Assembly (NCBI GenBank): GCA_027603945.1
Contig: JADIIU010000137.1
Coordinates: forward strand, 1 to 33,187
Origin: Terramyces sp. JEL0728
Taxonomy: Eukaryota; Chytridiomycota; Chytridiomycetes; Rhizophydiales; Terramycetaceae
Direction of reading: 5' to 3'
DNA: 33,187 nucleotides
Below, piece by piece: positions 19,608 through 29,061 of the stretch. The translations under genes were made by a program, and so were the position numbers. The notes under the pieces are model-generated. The model ran no database searches and was not told where the DNA came from. It saw only the letters and a list, made by a program, of their open reading frames with translations. Each line of letters begins with the position of its first letter. Within the stretch, counting starts at the first letter, position 1.

Positions 19608-20579
19608 TTAAAAATAATCAGAGACTCGAGTGGGAAGAGATTGAGATTCAACCTCACTCTTCTCGCTAGATTCTGTTGCAAAACTGATTGGGAGGTACCT
19701 GCTAATCTCTTTCTGATATTTGGGATTGGTATATATGATAATCAGTGGTGAACACAAACTGCCATCCAACACCAAAATAAAGTCGCCAACAAGCTCAAGT
19801 ACTTGCGGTGCATTTTGAATTGTAACGTATCTGTACGCGATAACAATAAAGATGGGAATGTACAGCAGACAGAAAGCGCCAGTGATGGTCAGACATCTAA
19901 TCAGCAATCTATTCTGGAATTCTTCAGTTTTGCTAATTATCCCTTGCGTTATTTTCGTGCTAAACATTGTCATCTTGTGTATCCGGTGTTTGACTTGCAA
20001 GTAAATCAATGTGTAAAGCACAACTACAATCAACAGGACGAAAATAAAATAAGCGAACGCGAGTATTCCAAAGATGGTTTCGTTCAACGGCGCAGTTGGG
20101 TACCAACACACAGTTCCATTTTCAACGGATTCAAATAGCCTTGGCGAAGTCAATTGACCAAAACTGACCATTACCAATATTCCTGCAAAGAACAGCAAAA
20201 TTGAATTGAATACCCAAGGTTTAAGTTCGTCTCTTTTTACCAAGACCATGTACCTATCTAAAGCTAGAATCAAGTGCCCTGCTAGCCCCATGCCACCAGT
20301 CATCAATTGTCCAATTGCTGATACTTGGCACAACAAAACTTGTTCCTGCAGCGTACTGTGCAATGCCAATTTAGTGACGGATACAGTTACATTTGTCAAC
20401 ATCCACAGAAAGAAACAAGTGATTAGCACAAAGATTGCAGAGTCGAATGTGGTGCGGCGGAGGGAGCGGGTGGTGATGAGTATGTAGAATAGGAATGCGT
20501 TTAGGAGCAGGCCGAGGCACTCTGGTATCAATGATAGGTATGTTGCTATTAGCGATTCATTTTTAGTTGCAGTCAACAT
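19608..20579 (-). CDS. Class-A (rhodopsin-like) seven-transmembrane receptor
   Basis: 323 aa, no intron. Seven hydrophobic segments are clear. Class-A hallmarks: Asn in TM1 (LLLNAFLFYIL), Cys at the start of TM3 (LLCQVSAIG) paired with Cys in loop 2 (NGTVCWYP), DRY at the end of TM3 (LILALDRYMVLV), Pro in TM6 (FCLLYIPIF) and SPLIIIYTNPKY in place of NPxxY, followed by a basic helix 8 (QKEISRYLP). TM7 has no lysine, so a retinal opsin is unlikely. The ligand is unknown. The frame is open upstream to a GTG codon, but the first ATG (20579) is used; it is followed by an NES glycosylation site. The stop overlaps AATAAA (19604..19609, minus strand). Confidence 0.75.
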   Translation of the reverse strand: MLTATKNESLIATYLSLIPECLGLLLNAFLFYILITTRSLRRTTFDSAIFVLITCFFLWMLTNVTVSVTKLALHSTLQEQVLLCQVSAIGQLMTGGMGLAGHLILALDRYMVLVKRDELKPWVFNSILLFFAGILVMVSFGQLTSPRLFESVENGTVCWYPTAPLNETIFGILAFAYFIFVLLIVVVLYTLIYLQVKHRIHKMTMFSTKITQGIISKTEEFQNRLLIRCLTITGAFCLLYIPIFIVIAYRYVTIQNAPQVLELVGDFILVLDGSLCSPLIIIYTNPKYQKEISRYLPISFATESSEKSEVESQSLPTRVSDYF

Positions 20580-20966
20580 TCCGCTTTTTTGCAAACTTGA
20601 TGTCTGCCAGATTTGGGGTGGCACTTTCGGAACTTTTTTCAGATAGCATATTCATTGACTTGCATTTCGAATGAAGTGATGCAGTTAATACAGTTGGTGT
20701 TTATTGAATGAAAGGCTACTCCGTAGGACTACAGCACTTGACTGCTTCCATTCCATTATCGAGTAAATAAAAAGGCTTCCAAGCTTGTTGCAAGGTACAC
20801 GTAGTCTCGTTGCTATCAGGTACCGTAGGGTCAATTTCAAATTAGCGGAAGGTAAAAGGAGGGCCTTAAAGGTTACCCCCGACAATTCTAAAGCAGCAAG
20901 CAAAATGACATTTACAATTTTAGAGCTGCAAGCATTTACAATTTCAGACAAAAAATTGCATCTACA
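20580..20966. other. Divergent intergenic region between the GPCR and the tail-anchored gene
   Basis: 387 bp without a convincing gene. The minus-strand frame at 20685..20951 has no recognisable domain and is not called. A short direct repeat, catttacaattt, occurs near 20909 and 20933, just upstream of the tail-anchored gene. The region presumably holds both promoters. No tRNA-like structure was seen. Confidence 0.4.
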
Positions 20967-22473
20967 ATGTCCGACTCCAGTCCATTCAACAATATTGATT
21001 CGCCACTCGCAGACAAATCGAAATCAATTGAAGATGATCTGACCAAACTCCCAATGACAGATGAATATTCAGTCTCAGAATGGACGATCAATTACACTCC
21101 TTCAAAAATATTGAAACTGGTTTCTGAAAAGCGTAGTGATGTTCCTATTCCACAGTTCAACTTGAACAGAAGGGAAAAGTCGATTTATAGCTTTATGGAT
21201 ACTGATTTGGAAGTTAGAGACAAGTATGGCGGCTTAGTTGGCAATAATGCTGATGAATTGGGAAAGAAACCTTTTGAAATTGATGGAGAGCAACCTCCTG
21301 ACTCTTTGCCAGATTTGATTTCAGATATGGATGAAGAGTCTGTTAAATCAGTCTCTCCTGCAAAATCAGTCGCTTCTGCAAAATCACAAGGGTCGCCAAG
21401 TAACTTTGTCAGCACAGTGTCATTCAAAAAAGACAGCAATGTATCTGCCCAGTATGGATCAACTACAATCGATGACATTTCAGATATAAATATTATCACA
21501 GAATCTTTGGAAGATATCGCAGAAGAGGATGAATCGGACAATGTTTTTGCAACTAATCCAAAAACTCCAGAGTCTATATTTGCACATAAACTAGCCGACG
21601 GAGAAAATCAAAACACACCTCCTCAATCAGACGAAAATCCAGAAAGTGAACATGATGACAGAATCGATTCAGATAATGAAAGCGTTGTGTTTGAAAGTAG
21701 GGCAGATGAACAAGTACTTCCAGATTACAACCCCTCTTTGAATTCAGTAATCAAGAAAAGTTTATCAGAGCGGAGATTGCAAATATCACCAAAATCTAGT
21801 CCGGTTTTGTCTAGAAAATCAAAGGCAGAAGTAGAAAAGATTGAATATCCAACAATTGCAGATGAAAATGAAGCCATTAATAAATTCTATGCCGAACTCT
21901 CTGCAAAAATAGCTGGAATGGAGCATGATCTATCCACTCAATCTCTCACTCCAAAAGAAAAACATTATGCTGCGCTGTTAATACTTTTGGGTGCAATTAA
22001 GAAAAAGGAACAAATCGACAACGCAAATGCCCGCAGGAATTTGTATTTGTTTGCTAATTTAGAACACAATCACTAGATGAAATGAATCGCATGCAAGAAA
22101 ATATCCAGAAATTAAAACAAGAAAATGAAATGCTGTCCAGGAAAGAGCTTGAAGTAGATAACCAAATAGAACTTGCCAGGAAAAAGATTGCTTCTTGTCA
22201 GCTCGATATCCAAAAAGCAGTTGGTGAAAATGCACACTACAAGAATGAAATCCAAGAAATCAAAACACACTCTACTGATATCCAAAGAATTCTTGAAAAA
22301 AAGGTAGCAGTGAGTTTACATAGAAACAAGAAATATTGGAAAAGGCAAAAGATGAGCTGCAAGCCAAGACTGTTGTACAGCAATTATACTACGAGTTCAA
22401 TCAAGCAAAGGAAAACGCGAGCTTGTTGGCTCTGGTCTTCATACTCACACTGGCACTGCAATATTTCATTTAA
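20967..22473 (+). CDS. Tail-anchored coiled-coil membrane protein, function unknown
   Basis: 488 aa with two 20-nt introns (22043..22062, 22304..22323). The first 280 residues are Ser/Asp/Glu-rich and probably disordered, with short repeats (SVSPAKS, SVASAKS). A helical region follows (AINKFYAELSAKIAGMEHDL), then a coiled coil created by splicing (NLTQSLDEMNRMQENIQKLK.. ELEVDNQIELARKKIASCQL). The last residues are one hydrophobic segment, LLALVFILTLALQYFI, directly before the stop: a tail anchor. The design resembles nuclear-envelope, ER or mitochondrial tethers, but no family is recognised. The stop is 12 bp from the convergent secreted-protein gene. Confidence 0.7.
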
Positions 22474-22485
22474 GGATTCTATAAT

Positions 22486-23193
22486 TTATTTAGAAACTTT
22501 GGCTAATAATTGTGTAGACAATAAAGTGATCCCTTGCTTCTTTTGCGGGTTATTAATGTTTGGCAAGTAATCAGAGTAATATCTATCAGTTCTGGTACCA
22601 TTTCCATAAACAATTCTAGTAAAGTTGTAAGTGCCGACGTAATGTTCAAAGAACGAAGATGGACGCAACCATAAATTTGGATCGGCGGTTCTAACAATTT
22701 CGAATTCGGCCAGCATGTCACCAATACTAACTTTTTGTCCAAGCAAGTAGTTTGGAGTGAATAAAGTTGGAGTAACGTGGATCTTGTCGTTTGTTACTTT
22801 TTTCAAGACGTAGGTCAATGCAAAAGTCCTGACACCATCGTAAAGTGCCTTTCCAGCAAAGTTTGGATCCCAGGACCAAATGTTTTCATCGTACACTCTG
22901 GCTGTCCATGTACCATCCGCATTGGCAACTGTCTTGGCAAAAGATAAACATTCATCAGCCAACGGATTTCCATTCATATACCAAATACCATGAAAATCAG
23001 ATAGCCCAGAAGGAACATTAGTTTCATCGCCAATAATCATATGCTTTTCAATTTCATTTGTTGGCACTTCATACAATGTAAAATCACGGCAATCTTGGTT
23101 GTTGTACAAGAAGCAAAAATCTCTTTTTGTTAATGGTTGAACTGGGGTTGAAAGGGCAGCAGAGAACAGCGAGAGAACAGTTAGAAATTGCAT
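22486..23193 (-). CDS. Secreted protein, possibly lipocalin-like
   Basis: 235 aa, no intron. A clean signal peptide (MQFLTVLSLFSAALS, likely cut before TPVQ) is followed by a KR dipeptide that could be a Kex2 site. The mature part contains FHGIWYMNG, a GxW start like that of lipocalins, then alternating strand-like segments (GTWTARVYDE, VRTFALTYVLKK, MLAEFEIVRT). Two NxT/NGT glycosylation sites lie near the end (YNFTRIVYGNGTR). Cysteines are few (CFLYNNQDC, DEC). The lipocalin idea is a low-confidence inference; extracellular location is well supported. The stop overlaps AATAAA (22485..22490, minus strand). Confidence 0.7.
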   Translation of the reverse strand: MQFLTVLSLFSAALSTPVQPLTKRDFCFLYNNQDCRDFTLYEVPTNEIEKHMIIGDETNVPSGLSDFHGIWYMNGNPLADECLSFAKTVANADGTWTARVYDENIWSWDPNFAGKALYDGVRTFALTYVLKKVTNDKIHVTPTLFTPNYLLGQKVSIGDMLAEFEIVRTADPNLWLRPSSFFEHYVGTYNFTRIVYGNGTRTDRYYSDYLPNINNPQKKQGITLLSTQLLAKVSK

Positions 23194-23869
23194 TTACTTT
23201 TTGAGAAGCTTGGCTGTATTTATACCCGGAAGGCTGCGGATTATTTTTGGGACTTGCTACTCTTGGGACTGAACAACGGGTTCCGGACCGCCCTCTATAT
23301 TCCTAGGGATTGGTGGAGCAATATTTAACTAGATATTGTCTTTGAAAGCTAGTTATTGTTAGAAGGCATCCGGATGTATTTTCAGGCTAATTCAACAACG
23401 TGTCAAAAAGGCAAGTGAAGCCTACCTCACTCGAGTCCCCACGCTTAAAATGTGCAGATAATAAAATCTAGCTGAGTGTCCTACAGTATTTTTGAACAAG
23501 CGAGTGAGTATTCTCGACTCTGAAAGATCAGTCACCATGGATTGAATTCAGATATATCTCGATTACTCGTTCTGAGTATTTTTCATGTGAAATGTTTGGC
23601 AACAATATCGGCCGCAGTACCCACAATGGTAAAGAAACAAAACGGTCGGCGGATAATCATCTAAATTGGGCACATGTGAAACTACATGTCCACAAAACAT
23701 TCCATTATGGCGAGCCGTCTATCCCGGTCCATGAATAAAATATAATAAATTAATTTGTTGGGTATGGTGGATGGTGGAGCGTGGATGGGAACATGAGAAC
23801 AAGAAAGTTACGCCCATTGTTTACACTGACAGGAATAAAACTCCACCTTTTCCTTCAAAATAAATCGAA
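23194..23869. other. Intergenic region upstream of secreted-protein and TPPP genes
   Basis: 676 bp, one of the longest gene-free stretches here. Apart from the TATA box of the minus-strand gene and GT/GGAT-rich runs near 23760-23790, nothing definite is seen: no open frame with a domain, no tRNA A/B boxes and no long repeat. It must hold both divergent promoters. Confidence 0.4.
23217..23224 (-). promoter_or_regulatory. TATA box of the secreted-protein gene
   Basis: On the minus strand the sequence reads TATAAATA within GGTATAAATACAG. It ends 23 bp before the start codon at 23193, so the transcription start must lie almost at the ATG. Confidence 0.5.
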
Positions 23870-24766
23870 ATGGCAGACACTGAAGCACTCTATCAACTCT
23901 TTGAATCCTTTTGCCAATTTGGCTCAAACAGAAACATTAACGGCTCTCTCCAAAACCTAAAAGGTCCGGAAATGGACAATGCCCATTTTGCAAAGTTTAC
24001 GCGCGACAGTAAATTGTTGGACAAGACAATTACCTCTACCGAATGTGATATCGTCTTCAACAAGATTAAAGCAAAAACCGAAAGAAAAATCAACTTTGAA
24101 CAATTCCAAAATTGTTTAAAACAAATTGCTGCAAAGAAATACAGCAACAAGTCTCCTACTGAAGCATATGTAACCGTGTGTCAAAATATCCTCAACTCTG
24201 GCCGCCAACCAACTGTCCAATCATCTGTCAACGTAAATGCTCTTTAATTTAGAATGCTGCTCAATTGGATGTCACTGCAAGATTGACCGACCCTTCCCAA
24301 TATACAGGAAGACACAAGGTCCAACATTCAGAAATGGAAAAATCCAAATCTACTAGCATTGGCAACTTGAGCGAATCTACCAGAAACAGCCAAACCAGCA
24401 TGCAAAAGAACTTTGGAAGCTCTTCCAAACTTAACCAACCAGCCAGTGGAAAGCGCGGCTACAATGCTACTTTGACTCCATCTGTTGAAAAATTAGGTAA
24501 GTGTTGCTGATGTAGACAATCTTGCAAACAAGCCAAAGAAGGGAGATTTCAAGCGCTCTTTGCCGAAATTGAACGAAGGGAAATCCAATGTCTACGATCG
24601 CTTGACTGATACAAAGGGATACACTGGCTCCCACAAACTTAGATTTGATGAATTTGGCCATGGTAAGGGGATGGGTGGAAGAGACTCTGCTCCAAAAGGA
24701 AGCGGTACTAACGGTGTATATCATGGTGGTAACGTCAATTCCCTTTCACAAATCTTGAGAAACTAA
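23870..24766 (+). CDS. TPPP: p25-alpha/TPPP (tubulin polymerization promoting) protein
   Basis: 285 aa with introns 24233..24252 (20 nt) and 24497..24515 (19 nt). The N-terminal p25-alpha core is clear: [54 protein letters not shown]. The diagnostic C-terminal motif occurs twice: [18 protein letters not shown] and, more complete, [20 protein letters not shown] followed by [10 protein letters not shown]. The Ser/Asn-rich spacer between them is probably disordered. p25-alpha proteins bind and bundle microtubules and in protists and fungi follow the presence of a flagellum, in line with the BBOF1-like gene. TAA overlaps AATAAA (24765..24770). Confidence 0.88.
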
Positions 24767-25667
24767 TAAATTGGTGATTTTTGCGAGTTCATTTAGTAAA
24801 TTAAATGGGGGTCTTGGGTTGTCTGTTGCCAATGCATTTTCGGGCGGCCGTCTAAATTACTTTTTTTTGTGATGCGAGTGCATTGAGATTCAATGCATAT
24901 TGCTGGTATAGTAACGAGATAGCAATAGTTAAAGATAATGCCAGCTAGTTGATTTCCGGTAGAATACAAGATCACCTGAAATACCACTTGATCAGGTGAT
25001 TGCTTCTTTGTTCATGTGGTGGTACCAGATTGGTCTTTGAAAAGAATGATTCAAGATGGAATTAATTTCGGGGTCTCATTTGTTCCTTTGAGGGCGAAAT
25101 TGACAATTCCATACTGGGTTGCTTATAGATCTACTTTGAGTGCCTGTTTGCGGATATTGAGTGAGTTACCGAATGGTCTAATCCGAGTATTTCCATCCTA
25201 GATTGCCGGATTGTTCTTAATGTTTAGGTTTTCAATTGGAGTGATTTGAGCTTGTTCAGCGTGAAAGCAGGCTTGAATGTAGAAAAGGATTTAGCTGCTA
25301 GTAGTTGGTTAACGGTATTTGGCGGGGCCCACCATTAGATTCCTTTTAATTTAAAATAGACTCATTGTTCAAAATGAGTAATACAATCCGGCTGGAATAG
25401 GCACTAGGGAAAATTTCAAATGCCATGAAACAAGAATGGAACAATGCTGCTAAATAACAGCTTCTTCAATTACAATGTCTTTTTCTAATTGTTTAATTAA
25501 ACCCTAATTGGGAAAGCCTCCGCCCTTTCAACCACTGATCATCGCAAATTATGTCTGTTTCCTGGCTTAGTTTATGCGCCGATCACACGATGCGAGCAAA
25601 CTTTTTGTCACAGTTGGTCACTCTGACAAACATAAAAACATTAGGAATTTTCCCCGGTTTATTCACA
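24767..25667. other. Long gene-poor region
   Basis: About 900 bp with no convincing gene. Short open frames (such as 25016..25201) lack codon or domain support. The region contains the inverted repeat at 24971..25000. If the PP1-subunit gene starts at the upstream Met 25551, the last 117 bp are coding. No tRNA, snRNA or rRNA signature was recognised. Confidence 0.4.
24971..25000. repeat. 8-bp inverted repeat (ATCACCTG / CAGGTGAT)
   Basis: ATCACCTG at 24971..24978 is mirrored by CAGGTGAT at 24993..25000 with a 14-bp loop. The core CACCTG/CAGGTG is an E-box-like hexamer. It could be a hairpin or paired binding sites; function unknown. Confidence 0.35.
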
Positions 25668-26659
25668 ATGGTGTCGAAAATCAATATTCTGTCGGTCTCG
25701 CCAGTGAAGGAGTGTCCTCTTGACCGTGGTCTATGCAGATCTAACAGCGTTAAACAGCGACTTTTACGAACCCCAAAAAAGTCTATTTTGAAAAAGGAAG
25801 ATTCCAATATCAAAAAAACCCTGTCGTTTGCAAACAGCATAGAAGTAATACGGCACTTTCAAAAAACAGAGAGCCCCAAAAATATTGCGAGTCTTGATCA
25901 GATATACGTACTAGATAACGGCGATGAGAACATGACATCCGCTTCGTCGCAATTTCTCATCCCTCCTTATTGGTGTATAGAGTCGAAAAGCCCCGTCTGT
26001 CACCTTTCACATCAATTTAACGTAATTTTGGATCAGTTGGATTTAAAAGACAACAAACTCAAAATCGGCATACTAGTAAGAAATCTGTCTTTTGAAAAGA
26101 AAGTTGCGGTTCGAATAACCTGGAGTGGTTGGAAAGCTTGGAAAGACTATCCCGGAGAATTCCAGTGTTCGGTAGTTGAAACCTGCAACGAATATATCGG
26201 TGTAGACAGATTCACAGCTCTGCTTAACCTTGACGAGCTGTTGGACGGAGATACTGCAGAGATGGAATTCGCCATCAAATATAATGTAAATAATGAGGAA
26301 TATTGGGACAACAATGGGACAAAAAATTATAGAGTAACAATTACTAATCATAGGTCAACTTTGAGCGTAGATCAAAACCTTCCCATCTGACATATTCAAC
26401 AAAACTTGAAAAGCCACCACTCCATCTGCTTCATACCAGTCTAGCTGGATTCAGCTTTCACACAGAGCAATCGTCGTCGCCTGAAGATGAGCTTCCGCTC
26501 CAAAAGTATCAGTTGCCTATATTCCTCAAGCAAATTCCTAGTGTGACGAGACAAGTTAATTTAAACAAAGAGCCGAATCTTTTATACCAGCCCAGAGAAG
26601 TGCTTTCCCAGTTACCGGAATCTGCAATAGGGATTTATTCTATTGTTGCCCAGGAATGA
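25668..26659 (+). CDS. PP1 glycogen-targeting regulatory subunit (RVxF motif plus CBM21)
   Basis: 323 aa with one 20-nt intron (26334..26353). A PP1-docking RVxF-type motif lies in KKTLSFANSIEVIRHFQK. The CBM21 carbohydrate-binding domain follows: FNVILDQLDLKDNKLKIGIL, VRNLSFEKKVAVRITWSGW, DRFTALLNLDELLDGDTAEM, EFAIKYNVNNEEYWDNNGT, ending KNYR|VNF across the intron. Homologues (Gac1, PPP1R3) bring protein phosphatase 1 to glycogen and promote glycogen synthesis. The C-terminal 100 residues are unassigned. Met 25668 has a good start context (cacaATGG) and a natural N-terminus; an in-frame Met at 25551 would add 39 residues that look non-coding. Confidence 0.8.
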
Positions 26660-26765
26660 CGTTTTAATACATAGTCTAATTACTTTTCGTTTTGTAACAG
26701 ATGCGTATCACATTGATTCATCAGAATTGACAGGTTACTGATGACTAACCCATTCGAAAGTGAAA

Positions 26766-26841
26766 TTCGCTAGAGACAGTTGATCTGTAACTGCGCTGCT
26801 TAATTTTCGCTAGAGACAGTTGATCTGTAACCGCGCTACTT
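26766..26841. repeat. Two direct 36-bp repeats, 40-bp period
   Basis: Copy 1 is 26766..26801 and copy 2 is 26806..26841; both begin ttcgctagagacagttgatc and differ at only two positions. A 4-bp spacer separates them. The position, upstream of NHP6, suggests duplicated regulatory sites. Confidence 0.8.
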
Positions 26842-27015
26842 GAAACCAACGCTGAAATTCAAAAAGAATAAAGATTCCTCCAGCCCCACCGTCAATAGCA
26901 GATAAACAAGAGATCAAGTATTTTCATTGATATCTTGCACAACTTTAATTTTAACGTGATCCTGCGCCACTCCCATACGTTTTCTTCTCCAGCAAGAATT
27001 CCCCTTCACAAAAAG

Positions 27016-27035
27016 GTTCGAAATACTAACACTAG
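27016..27035 (+). other. Probable 20-nt intron in the NHP6 5' leader
   Basis: The stretch gttcgaaatactaacactag has the donor, the CTAAC branch-like motif and the acceptor spacing of the coding introns. It ends one base before the ATG at 27037. No coding frame tests it, so support is by motif only. Confidence 0.5.
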
Positions 27036-27036
27036 G

Positions 27037-27405
27037 ATGCCTAAAGATACCTCCAAAGCTCCAAAATCTCCTACAGATGAAGGAAAGAAAAAGAAAACCA
27101 CCAAAGCAAAAAAAGATCCAAATGCTCCAAAGAAGGGATTATCGGCGTTCATGATTTACTCCCAAGAAAACCGTCCTAGAATCAAAGAAGAAAATCCAAA
27201 TGCCACTTTCGGTTTGTTTTATTAATCTTAGGCGAAATGGGCAAATTGTTGGGAAATGCTTGGAAGGAATTGAACGAGGAAGACAAGGCGGTAATTATTA
27301 TTTAATTGTAGGAATATACCGATAAGGCTGCTAAAGACAAGGAAAGATATGAATCGGAAATGGCTGAATATAAGGTACTGGCTGATCTAATCAAAGGAAA
27401 AATAA
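27037..27405 (+). CDS. NHP6: NHP6-type HMG-box protein
   Basis: 101 aa with introns 27212..27231 (20 nt), 27291..27311 (21) and 27375..27396 (22). A lysine-rich N-terminus ([18 protein letters not shown]) precedes one HMG box: [60 protein letters not shown]. The length and layout match yeast Nhp6, an abundant DNA-bending protein that assists FACT and transcription. The two internal introns split the box, and the flanking residues are exactly those expected (TFG|EMG, KA|EYT). The last intron leaves a two-codon final exon (EK, stop). AATAAA follows 5 nt after the stop. Confidence 0.93.
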
Positions 27406-27862
27406 GTCTTAATAAAACTCGCTTACTTTTTACTTTTTTTGGTTGGTTTCTTTGTTGTGTAAGTTTGATAAAGATTTGGTTTAGATGGACTATAACTGGG
27501 CTGATCTCTATATTACCTTGGAAAAACTGGTTTCTGCATGGTAGTTATGGTTGATGATTGACTAGGGTCTGCTCAATTGTACTAGCCGACACAAAGGTTA
27601 ATCAGCAGTGAATCCAGAAAGACAAATATCAACAGAGGCAAGGTTGAGTTGCACTTTTACGGGGAGTGGAAAATAATCCCTCTGGTGATTGCCAATATCA
27701 CCATAGCACTGGAATACATGCTAGTCGCAAATCAACTAGTCATCTACATACAATTGGATGGTATTGCTTGTATGCGACGGCCCCATCGATCTTTACTTCC
27801 AAATCGAGAAGAGTCGTGTCCTGTATAAAAAGCTACAAAAAGCATGAATACCAAACCTCTTA
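27406..27862. other. Intergenic region between NHP6 and the first SDR
   Basis: 457 bp. It starts with the NHP6 poly(A) signal and a T-rich run near 27425-27440. No open frame with domain support, tRNA or repeat was found. It presumably includes the promoter of the first SDR gene near its right end. Confidence 0.4.
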
Positions 27863-28862
27863 ATGACTTTAATCTCAGTAATCCGCCAAATGACCACCAA
27901 ACCAACTTTCAATCTGGAAACAGACATCCCTTCCTTGGATGGCAAAGTAGCAATTGTAACTGGTGCCTCATCAGGTAGAATTATCTTATACAGGCATTGG
28001 AAAAATAACTGCATTGGAATTAGCAAAGAAAGGCTGCCATGTATTCCTATTTGGTCGGTCTGCTGAAAAGACACTACCTGTCATTGAAGAAATCAAAAAG
28101 GAGTCAAAGAATGACAAAGTAGAATTCTTGGAGGCTGATTTAATGGATCTTGGTCAAGTTGAGCAAGCTGCAGATCAATTCTTGGCGAGAGGATTACCAC
28201 TGCACATCTTGATTAATAATGCCGGCATCATGTACCAACCATTTCATTTGACAGCAAATGGTATGGAGTCGCAGATCGCAACCAATCATTTTGCACATGC
28301 TGTATTGACAAACAAACTTTTAAGCGCCGTCGAGTCCTCATCTCCATCAAGGATAGTAAACATATCCTCACTATTACACCAAACTACGTACCTCAGTGGA
28401 ATCAACTACGATACTTGGTGCGATGAAAAAAAGTACAATGCTGAAATGCAATACGGTGTATCAAAATTATTGAATATCCACTTTACAAACGAATTACAAG
28501 AACGGTTAGATGAAAAATCAAAGAAAGAAGGCAAAGAATGCCAAGTTTACGTCAATACCGTTCATCCTGGAGTAGTCAAGTCGAATCTACTAAGAAACCA
28601 AGCTCATAAACTAAAGATTGTTGATATGTTATACAATTGGATGTGTATTCCTGCCGAACATGGTGCTATCACTCAATTGTACGTGGCTACTAGTCCAGAT
28701 ATACAAGAAAAGAAAATCAAGGGCAAGTACTTTGTACCATTCCACCAAATGACAAGGACTTCTGGCTCTGGTGCAGATGAAAATGGGTGGAAAAAGACTT
28801 GGGAGTGGACTGGAAAGGAGCTTGCTGCCAAGTATAGAGAAGATTGGAAATGGAATATTTAG
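27863..28862 (+). CDS. Short-chain dehydrogenase/reductase 1 (retinol dehydrogenase-like)
   Basis: 326 aa with one 19-nt intron (27975..27993). Rossmann motif VAIVTGASSG|IGK is split by the intron. NNAGIM is the structural NNAG motif, IVNISSLLH carries the catalytic Ser and YGVSK is the YxxxK catalytic pair. It belongs to the classical SDRs close to the RDH11-14/WWOX type, which use NADP(H) on lipid or retinoid-like substrates; the actual substrate is unknown. The start is fixed by alignment to SDR2, which has the same length (326 aa) and the same distance from Met to KPxFN. TAG is followed directly by AATAAA. A 216-bp block is identical to SDR2. Confidence 0.9.
28017..28232 (+). repeat. 216-bp block identical to the paralogue 1,200 bp downstream
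   Basis: Every base of 28017..28232 matches 29217..29432. The match starts just after the Rossmann glycine loop and stops right after NNAGIM. Sequence on both sides is clearly diverged, including at silent sites. This is the pattern of a gene-conversion tract. Confidence 0.9.
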
Positions 28863-29061
28863 AATAAAGAGATTGTTTTCAATATAACACGAGACAATCC
28901 GCGTTATAATCTGGACTTGCTCTCGCAATAGAGTCTAAAAGTCTAACGACAAGTGGATGAGTCTTGCAAAATTTATCCATTGAATCCATTGTATGCGGTG
29001 AAAACCAACAATGGCTGCCGCAAAAAGCTCTTTATAAAGCAGAGAAGCAAAAAAGCAAATA

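Larger units (their letters stand above)
26660..27036. other. NHP6 promoter region with direct repeat and leader intron
   Basis: 377 bp between the PP1-subunit stop and the NHP6 start. It contains the 36-bp direct repeat (26766..26841) and a likely leader intron ending one base before the ATG. Otherwise nothing recognisable. Confidence 0.4.

Noticed and set aside
19608..20579. A retinal-binding opsin
   Set aside because: TM7 has no lysine at or near the Schiff-base position.
20685..20951. 88-aa minus-strand frame between the GPCR and the tail-anchored gene
   Set aside because: No domain, no homologue recognised, and it lies in the shared promoter region.
25016..25201. 61-aa plus-strand frame in the gene-poor region
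   Set aside because: Short, no domain and no intron motif that would extend it.
23194..25667. tRNA or other small RNA genes in the longer intergenic regions
   Set aside because: No paired A/B box, cloverleaf or terminator run was found on either strand by eye.
26334..26370. A two-unit intron array in the PP1-subunit gene (20 nt plus a following 17-nt gt..ag)
   Set aside because: After removal of the first 20 nt the following bases encode VNFERR in frame, which fits the end of CBM21; the second unit is not needed.
27666..27863. 65-aa plus-strand frame upstream of the first SDR
   Set aside because: Ends at the start of SDR1, with composition not protein-like (many His, Ser and Tyr).
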